NCBI GenBank assembly: GCA_032622095.1
Contig: CP136065.1
Span: 100,201,343-100,265,342, forward strand
DNA length: 64,000 nt
Direction: 5' to 3'
DNA from: Siphonodentalium dalli
Lineage: Eukaryota; Mollusca; Scaphopoda; Gadilida; Siphonodentaliidae
The translations under genes and the position numbers were made by a program. The notes under the pieces are model-generated. The model did not search any database and had not been told where the DNA came from. It saw nothing but the letters and a program-made list of their open reading frames with translations. How positions within the stretch are numbered: position 1 is the first letter of the stretch; every line of letters starts with the position of its first letter. Positions 59,001 to 64,000 of this stretch are shown here, piece by piece.

Positions 59001-62000
59001 TTGATATGATGGTCCTGTTTAATTGATATGATGGTTCTGATTAATTGATATGATGGTCCTGTTTAATTGATATGATGGTCCTGTTTAATTGATATGATGG
59101 TTCTGTTTAATTGATATGATGGTTCTGATTAATTGATATGATGGTTCTGCTTAATTGATAGGATGGTCCTGTTTAATTGGTAGGATGGTCCTGTTTAATT
59201 GATATGATGGTTCTGATTAATTGATATGATGGTCCTGTTTAATTGATAAGATGGTCCTGTTTAATTGATATGATGGTCCTGTTTAATTGATATGATGGTC
59301 CTGTTTAATTGATATGATGGTCCTGATTAATTGATATGATGGTCCTGTTTAATTGATATGATGGTCCTGCTTAATTGATATGATGGTTCTGATTAATTGA
59401 TATGATGGTCCTGTTTAATTGATATGATGGTCCTGCTTAATTGATATGATGGTTCTGATTAATTGATATGATGGTCCTGTTTAATTGATATGATGGTCCT
59501 GTTTAATTGATATGATGGTCCTGCTTAATTGATATGATGGTTCTGTTTAATTGATATGATGGTCCTGTTTAATTGATATGATGGTCCTGCTTAATTGATA
59601 TGATGGTCCTGTTTAATTGATATGATGGTCCTGCTTAATTGATATGATGGTTCTGTTTAGTTGGTAGGATGGTCCTGTTTAATTGATATGATGGTCCTGT
59701 TTAATTGATATGATGGTTCTGATTAATTGATATGATGGTCCTGTTTAATTGATATGATGGTCCTGTTTAATTGATATGATGGTCCTGCTTAATTGATATG
59801 ATGGTTCTGTTTAATTGATATGATGGTCCTGTTTAATTGATATGATGGTCCTGCTTAATTGATATGATGGTCCTGTTTAATTGATATGATGGTCCTGCTT
59901 AATTGATATGATGGTTCTGTTTAATTGGTAGGATGGTCCTGTTTAATTGATATGATGGTTCTGATTAATTGATATGATGGTCCTGCTTAATTGATATGAT
60001 GGTTCTGTTTAATTGATATGATGGTCCTGTTTAATTGATATGATGGTCCTGTTTAATTGATATGATGGTTCTGATTAATTGATATGATGGTCCTGCTTAA
60101 TTGATATGATGGTCCTGCTTAATTGATATGATGGTCCTGTTTAATTGATATGATGGTCCTGTTTAATTGATATGATGGTCCTGTTTAATTGATATGATGG
60201 TTCTGATTAATTGATATGATGGTCCTGTTTAATTGATATGATGGTTCTGTTTAATTGATGTGATGGTCCTGTTTAATTGATATGATGGTTCTGATTAATT
60301 GATATGATGGTCTTGTTTAATTGGTAGGATGGTCCTGTTTAATTGGTAGGATGGTCCTGTTTAATTGGTAGGATGGTCCTGTTTAATTGATATGATGGTT
60401 CTGATTAATTGATATGATGGTCCTGTTTAATTGATATGATGGTTCTGTTTAATTGATGTGATGGTCCTGTTTAATTGATATGATGGTTCTGATTAATTGA
60501 TATGATGGTCCTGTTTAATTGGTAGGATGGTCCTGTTTAATTGGTAGGATGGTCCTGTTTAATTGGTAGGATGGTCCTGTTTAATTGATATGATGGTTCT
60601 GATTAATTGATATGATGGTCCTGTTTAATTGATGTGATGGTCCTGTTTAATTGATATGATGGTTCTGATTAATTGATATGATGGTCCTGTTTAATTGATA
60701 TGATGGTCCTGTTTAATTGATATGATGGTTCTGATTAATTGATATGATGGTCCTGTTTAATTGATATGATGGTCCTGTTTAATTGATATGATGGTCCTGT
60801 TTAATTGATATGATGGTTCTGTTTAATTGATGTGATGGTCCTGTTTAATTGATATGATGGTTCTGATTAATTGATATGATGGTTCTGCTTAATTGATATG
60901 ATGGTTCTGCTTAATTGATATGATGGTTCTGCTTAATTGATAGGATGGTCCTGTTTAATTGGTAGGATGGTCCTGTTTAATTGATATGATGGTTCTGTTT
61001 AATTGATATGATGGTTCTGATTAATTGATATGATGGTTCTGCTTAATTGATAGGATGGTCCTGTTTAATTGGTAGGATGGTCCTGTTTAATTGATATGAT
61101 GGTTCTGATTAATTGATATGATGGTTCTGTTTAATTGGTAGGATGGTCCTGTTTAATTGATATGATGGTTCTGCTTAATTGATATGATGGTCCTGCTTAA
61201 TTGATATGATGGTCCTGTTTAATTGATATGATGGTTCTGATTAATTGATATGATGGTCCTGTTTAATTGATATGATGGTCCTGTTTAATTGGTAGGATGG
61301 TCCTGTTTAATTGATATGATGGTTCTGATTAATTGATATGATGGTCCTGTTTAATTGATATGATGGTCCTGCTTAATTGATATGATGGTTCTGATTAATT
61401 GATATGATGGTCCTGTTTAATTGATATGATGGTTCTGCTTAATTGATATGATGGTCCTGTTTAATTGATATGATGGTCCTGTTTAATTGATATGATGGTC
61501 CTGTTTAATTGATATGATGGTCCTGTTTAATTGATATGATGGTCCTGTTTAATTGATATGATGGTTCTGATTAATTGATATGATGGTCCTGCTTAATTGA
61601 TATGATGGTCCTGTTTAATTGGTAGGATGGTCCTGTTTAATTGGTAGGATGGTCCTGTTTAATTGGTAGGATGGTCCTGTTTAATTGATATGATGGTTCT
61701 GATTAATTGATATGATGGTCCTGTTTAATTGATATGATGGTTCTGTTTAATTGATGTGATGGTCCTGATTAATTGATATGATGGTCCTGTTTAATTGATA
61801 TGATGGTTCTGTTTAATTGATATGATGGTCCTGTTTAATTGATATGATGGTCCTGCTTAATTGATATGATGGTTCTGATTAATTGATATGATGGTTCTGA
61901 TTAATTGATATGATGGTTCTGTTTAATTGGTAGGATGGTCCTGTTTAATTGATATGATGGTTCTGTTTAATTGATATGATGGTTCTGTTTAATTGATATG

Positions 62001-64000
62001 ATGGTCCTGTTTAATTGATATGATGGTTCTGATTAATTGATATGATGGTCCTGTTTAATTGATATGATGGTCCTGTTTAATTGGTAGGATGGTCCTGTTT
62101 AATTGATATGATGGTTCTGATTAATTGATATGATGGTCCTGTTTAATTGATATGATGGTCCTGCTTAATTGATATGATGGTTCTGATTAATTGATATGAT
62201 GGTCCTGTTTAATTGATATGATGGTTCTGCTTAATTGATATGATGGTCCTGTTTAATTGATATGATGGTCCTGTTTAATTGATATGATGGTCCTGTTTAA
62301 TTGATATGATGGTCCTGTTTAATTGATATGATGGTCCTGTTTAATTGATATGATGGTTCTGATTAATTGATATGATGGTCCTGTTTAATTGATATGATGG
62401 TCCTGTTTAATTGATATGATGGTCCTGTTTAATTGATATGATGGTCCTGTTTAATTGATATGATGGTCCTGTTTAATTGATATGATGGTTCTGATTAATT
62501 GATATGATGGTTCTGATTAATTGATATGATGGTCCAGCTTAATTGATATGATGGTCCTGTTTAATTGGTAGGATATGGTCCTGTTTAATTGATATGATGG
62601 TCCAGCTTAATTGATATGATGGTCCTGATTAATTGATATGATGGTCCTGCTTAATTGGTAGGATGGTCCTGTTTAATTGATATGATGGTTCTGATTAATT
62701 GATATGATGGTCCTGCTTAATTGATATGATGGTCCTGTTTAATTGATATGATGGTTCTGATTAATTGATATGATGGTTCTGCTTAATTGGTAGGATGGTC
62801 CTGTTTAATTGATATGATGGTTCTGATTAATTGATATGATGGTTCTGCTTAATTGGTAGGATGGTCCAGTTTAATTGATATGATGGTCCAGCTTAATTGA
62901 TATGATGGTCCTGTTTAATTGATATGATGGTTCTGATTAATTGATATGATGGTCCTGTTTAATTGATATGATGGTCCTGTTTAATTGATATGATGGTTCT
63001 GCTTAATTGATATGATGGTCCTGTTTAATTGATATGATGGTCCTGTTTAATTGATATGATGGTTCTGCTTAATTGGTAGGATGGTCCTGTTTAATTGATA
63101 TGATGGTCCTGTTTAATTGATATGATGGTCCTGCTTTATTGATATGATGGTCCTGTTTAATTGATATGATGGTCCTGTTTAATTGATATGATGGTCCTGT
63201 TTAATTGATATGATGGTCCTGTTTAATTGATATGATGGTCCTGTTTAATTGATATGATGGTCCTGTTTAATTGGTAGGATGGTCCTGTTTAATTGATATG
63301 ATGGTCCTGTTTAATTGGTATGATGGTCCTGTTTAATTGGTAGGATGGTTCTGTTTAATTGATATGATGGTTCTGATTAATTGATATGATGGTCCTGCTT
63401 AATTGATATGATGGTCCTGTTTAATTGATATGATGGTCCTGTTTAATTGATATGATGGTCCTGTTTAATTGATATGGTGGTCCTGTTTAATTGATATGGT
63501 GGTCCTGTTTAATTGATGTGATGGTTCTGTTTAATTGATATGATGGTCCTGTTTAATTGATATGATGGTCCTGTTTAATTGATATGGTGGTCCTGTTTAA
63601 TTGATATGGTGGTCCTGTTTAATTGATGTGATGGTTCTGTTTAATTGATATGATGGTCCTGTTTAATTGATATGATGGTCCTGTTTAATTGATATGATGG
63701 TCCTGTTTAATTGATATGGTGGTCCTGTTTAATTGATGTGATGGTTCTGTTTAATTGATATGATGGTCCTGTTTAATTGATATGGTGGTCCTGTTTAATT
63801 GATGTGATGGTTCTGTTTAATTGATATGATGGTCCTGTTTAATTGATATGATGGTTCTGATTAATTGATGTGATGGTTCTGTTTAATTGATATGATGGTC
63901 CAGCTTAATTGATATGATGGTTCTGCTTAATTGGTATGATGGTCCTGTGTAATTGGTAGGATGGTCCTGTTTAATTGATATGATGGTCCAGCTTAATTGA
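47042..64000. repeat. 22-bp minisatellite, about 770 monomers, open at window edge
   Basis: Monomer core TTAATTGATATGATGG followed by a 6-base variable box (TCCTGT most often; also TCCTGC, TTCTGA, TTCTGT, TCCAGC, TTCTAA, TCCCGT). The core has its own variants GGTAGG, GATGTG, GATAAG and GATATGGTGG. The first core starts at 47051; the core at 62561 is exactly 705 x 22 bases later, and only one 2-bp insertion (near 62573) shifts the register before the end. Long-range copies are spaced by 77, 112 and 156 monomers. The unit is not a multiple of three and carries TAA and TGA, so it codes for nothing. It continues beyond 64000. Confidence 0.98.

Larger units (their letters stand above)
44068..64000 (+). 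other. Intron 8 or post-gene region (at least 19.9 kb)
   Basis: Opens with a good donor (GTATGT). 44068-47041 holds a Helitron-like start, a direct repeat and a hairpin; the rest is minisatellite. I searched by eye for the expected final exon (LPET, conserved Gly/Pro of TM11) and did not find it. Confidence 0.6.

Noticed and set aside
47042-64000. CRISPR-like array
   Set aside because: There are no unique spacers; the whole 22-bp unit repeats without interruption and the context is eukaryotic.

Overview
This window is animal (metazoan) genomic DNA. It holds spliced exons with consensus splice sites, long AT-rich introns, non-LTR retrotransposon debris, Helitron-like elements, many short inverted-repeat transposons, poly-G and TA microsatellites and a very large minisatellite. 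The repeat style (tandem-repeat Helitron-like elements, TTAA and palindromic MITEs, G-runs) suggests a marine invertebrate. I cannot fix the phylum from sequence alone.

Region 1, 1-9.5 kb: a decayed, minus-strand LINE of CR1/L2 type. ORF1 (coiled coil plus SGNH/esterase-like domain) lies at 9431-5826. ORF2 (APE endonuclease plus reverse transcriptase with YADD) runs from about 2950 to beyond the left edge. Two inverted-repeat DNA elements (3307-5488 and 6445-8954) have been inserted into it.

Region 2, 10.4-18.5 kb: a plus-strand LINE endonuclease fragment, then a nest of DNA elements. Two copies of one TA-flanked TIR element lie side by side (11.9-14.97 kb and 14.97-18.53 kb). The first is split by a Harbinger-like element with TTA duplications. 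The second is split by a TTAA-flanked element that itself contains a Helitron-like element.

Region 3, 18.74-44.07 kb: the one convincing host gene, a plus-strand SLC22-family (organic ion transporter, major facilitator superfamily) gene. I can assemble eight exons whose phases match and give an open 482-codon frame. It covers the first two membrane segments, the large glycosylated and cysteine-rich loop, the MFS motif GVLADRFGRR, the PESIRWL signature and the TPELFPTTVR segment. The end (last membrane segments, C-terminus, poly(A) site) is not found in the window. Intron 3 has a GC-AG boundary. Intron 3 is the largest complete intron (10.5 kb) and is packed with Helitron-like elements, a ~285-bp satellite, a 2.2-kb long-TIR element with two facing ORFs, and a GC-rich palindrome array. 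Intron 4 carries a broken THAP-domain remnant.

Region 4, 44.07-64 kb: intron 8, if the gene is intact, or else sequence beyond a truncated gene. After a 44.7-45.5 kb direct repeat it is filled from 47.04 kb to the window edge by about 770 copies of a 22-bp monomer. The array stays in exact 22-bp register for the first 705 monomers and shows higher-order duplications of 77, 112 and 156 monomers.

No tRNA, rRNA, CRISPR or bacterial features were seen. All element boundaries and class names rest on reading terminal repeats and target duplications by eye.
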